A stretch of 64,000 bases of DNA from Strigops habroptila. Its lineage: Eukaryota > Chordata > Aves > Psittaciformes > Psittacidae. The position numbers and the translations under genes are program-made. Shown piece after piece: positions 63,138-64,000 of this stretch. The notes below the pieces were generated by a model that was not told the origin of the DNA, searched no databases, and was given only the letters and a program-made list of their open reading frames with translations. Numbering within the stretch: position 1 is the first letter of the stretch; each line of letters opens with the position of its first letter. The DNA lies in the NCBI RefSeq assembly GCF_004027225.2, contig NC_044278.2, positions 66,063,423 through 66,127,422 of the forward strand. Reading direction: 5' to 3'.

Positions 63138-64000
63138 AGATCTTAAAACATTATTGGTTATGTACTTTTTTGTTATAAGAGTCTTTTGTAAGTTTTCTGA
63201 GACAAAACCTCATTCAGGAGAATCCCTTTCCCAAGAAGAGAATGCATTTCCAAAAATCCTTTGTTAAGATGACAGGCTAGTAATTCTACCCCTATCAGCA
63301 GTGTTTTTCCTATATTATCAACTGTTAGCGTGTAAAAGAAGTTTAGGGGGAGTATCTCTTTGTCAAAATGAGTTAACTTCATTGTAGTCTATACCAAAAT
63401 CCTGGCACACATTCATCTTCGCATCTCCTCTAAAAGTGTATGGCAATTTGAACAGCTATTAACTTTGAACTGATTGGCTTTGAGTCTCCTGAGAAATAAT
63501 AAAACCTAGTCCAATAGAAGAGTGTAAACTGATAAAAATAGATTGTCCAGTCTCTGCAGCAGTAGGACCAATTTCCTAACCAGCCATTCAGTTCCCAAAC
63601 ACACAGTGGGATATTGCCAGTTGATTTGCTGCTGAGCTTCTACAGACAAGATAATGGTGAGGTGGGGGTAGAGTTGAATAGCTACAAGCTTTCAATCTCT
63701 TGCACATTTTTGTTCTCACACTCAGCTGGGCTGTCTTTTATATCTCTCTTCCTGCTGCCTAGCATTACCTTGGTTACAAACACTGGATGGGATAGCCAGT
63801 ACAGTTTTGTCACTGAAATATGTCCTTCTGCTCTGATTTCATTTGCAGTATGCACATTCATTTCAAATAATAATTTTGAAAGTCTCAACTCTTTTTTTAA
63901 GAAAGCTGCAACAATAGGGAGATGGGTCTTTCGTTTGCTTCCCCTGAAGTCAGCATCCAGCTCCTATTGTTTTCGGAAATGAAGGATCAAGTTCATGACA

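Larger units (their letters stand above)
55099..64000. other. Unique AT-rich non-coding DNA to the window end
   Basis: No ORF above about 122 codons and none recognisable. Small simple repeats occur near 56,500-56,526 (TTTTCCCTTTG twice), 58,172-58,180 (G run), 59,862 and 63,102. Segments 56,640-56,860 and 58,500-58,900 look more structured than background and are discussed as possible conserved non-coding elements. The last 370 bases hold a 122-codon ORF (+) with no family resemblance. Confidence 0.6.

Noticed and set aside
63614..63982. 122-codon plus-strand ORF at the window end
   Set aside because: Serine/leucine/phenylalanine-rich composition typical of chance frames in T-rich DNA, and no family resemblance.
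1..64000. CRISPR array, operons, prokaryotic or phage systems
   Set aside because: No regularly spaced repeats, no dense coding and clear avian transposons. The DNA is vertebrate nuclear.

Overview
This window is vertebrate, almost certainly avian, nuclear DNA with no recognisable host protein-coding gene. The bird assignment rests on three CR1 non-LTR retrotransposons (chicken repeat 1 clade) that carry the characteristic octamer tail (CATAGAAT on the + strand), and on long terminal repeats that I recognise as common in neoavian genomes. Background DNA is AT-rich, full of poly(A)/poly(T) runs and short chance ORFs, as expected of an intron of a very large gene or a gene desert. I cannot name the species or the locus.

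Layout. 1-13.7 kb: unique AT-rich DNA with small tandem repeats, including a perfect 35-bp direct duplication. 13.72-15.60 kb: CR1 copy 1, minus strand, 5'-truncated, with an intact reverse-transcriptase core between two nonsense codons. 15.6-16.7 kb: an unexplained GC-richer block. 19.03-20.17 kb: CR1 copy 2, about 99% identical to copy 1 and sharing one of its stop codons. 20.2-37.5 kb: unique DNA with a 24-bp CR1 scrap, a strong hairpin and one G-quadruplex motif. 37.55-38.66 kb: CR1 copy 3, an older frameshifted copy. 40.32-41.23 kb: a minus-strand LTR unit made of two different LTR 3' modules, framed as a whole by a 5-bp direct repeat. 43.5 kb: a very strong G-quadruplex motif in a polypurine tract. 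50.16-50.27 kb: a heavily decayed plus-strand CR1 reverse-transcriptase fragment. 53.07-55.09 kb: two plus-strand solo LTRs, the second with TG...CA ends and a perfect 5-bp target-site duplication. 55.1-64 kb: unique AT-rich DNA with some stretches that could be conserved non-coding elements.

There are no interacting genes to describe; the biology is transposon history. Copies 1 and 2 have different flanks, tail lengths and 5' truncation points, so they are separate insertions, yet share a nonsense codon. This suggests their source element already carried the stop and was still being copied. The LTRs record at least three endogenous-retrovirus insertions, now reduced to LTRs. Nothing seen supports a new coding system. 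The best leads are the stop-bearing CR1 lineage and the composite LTR unit.
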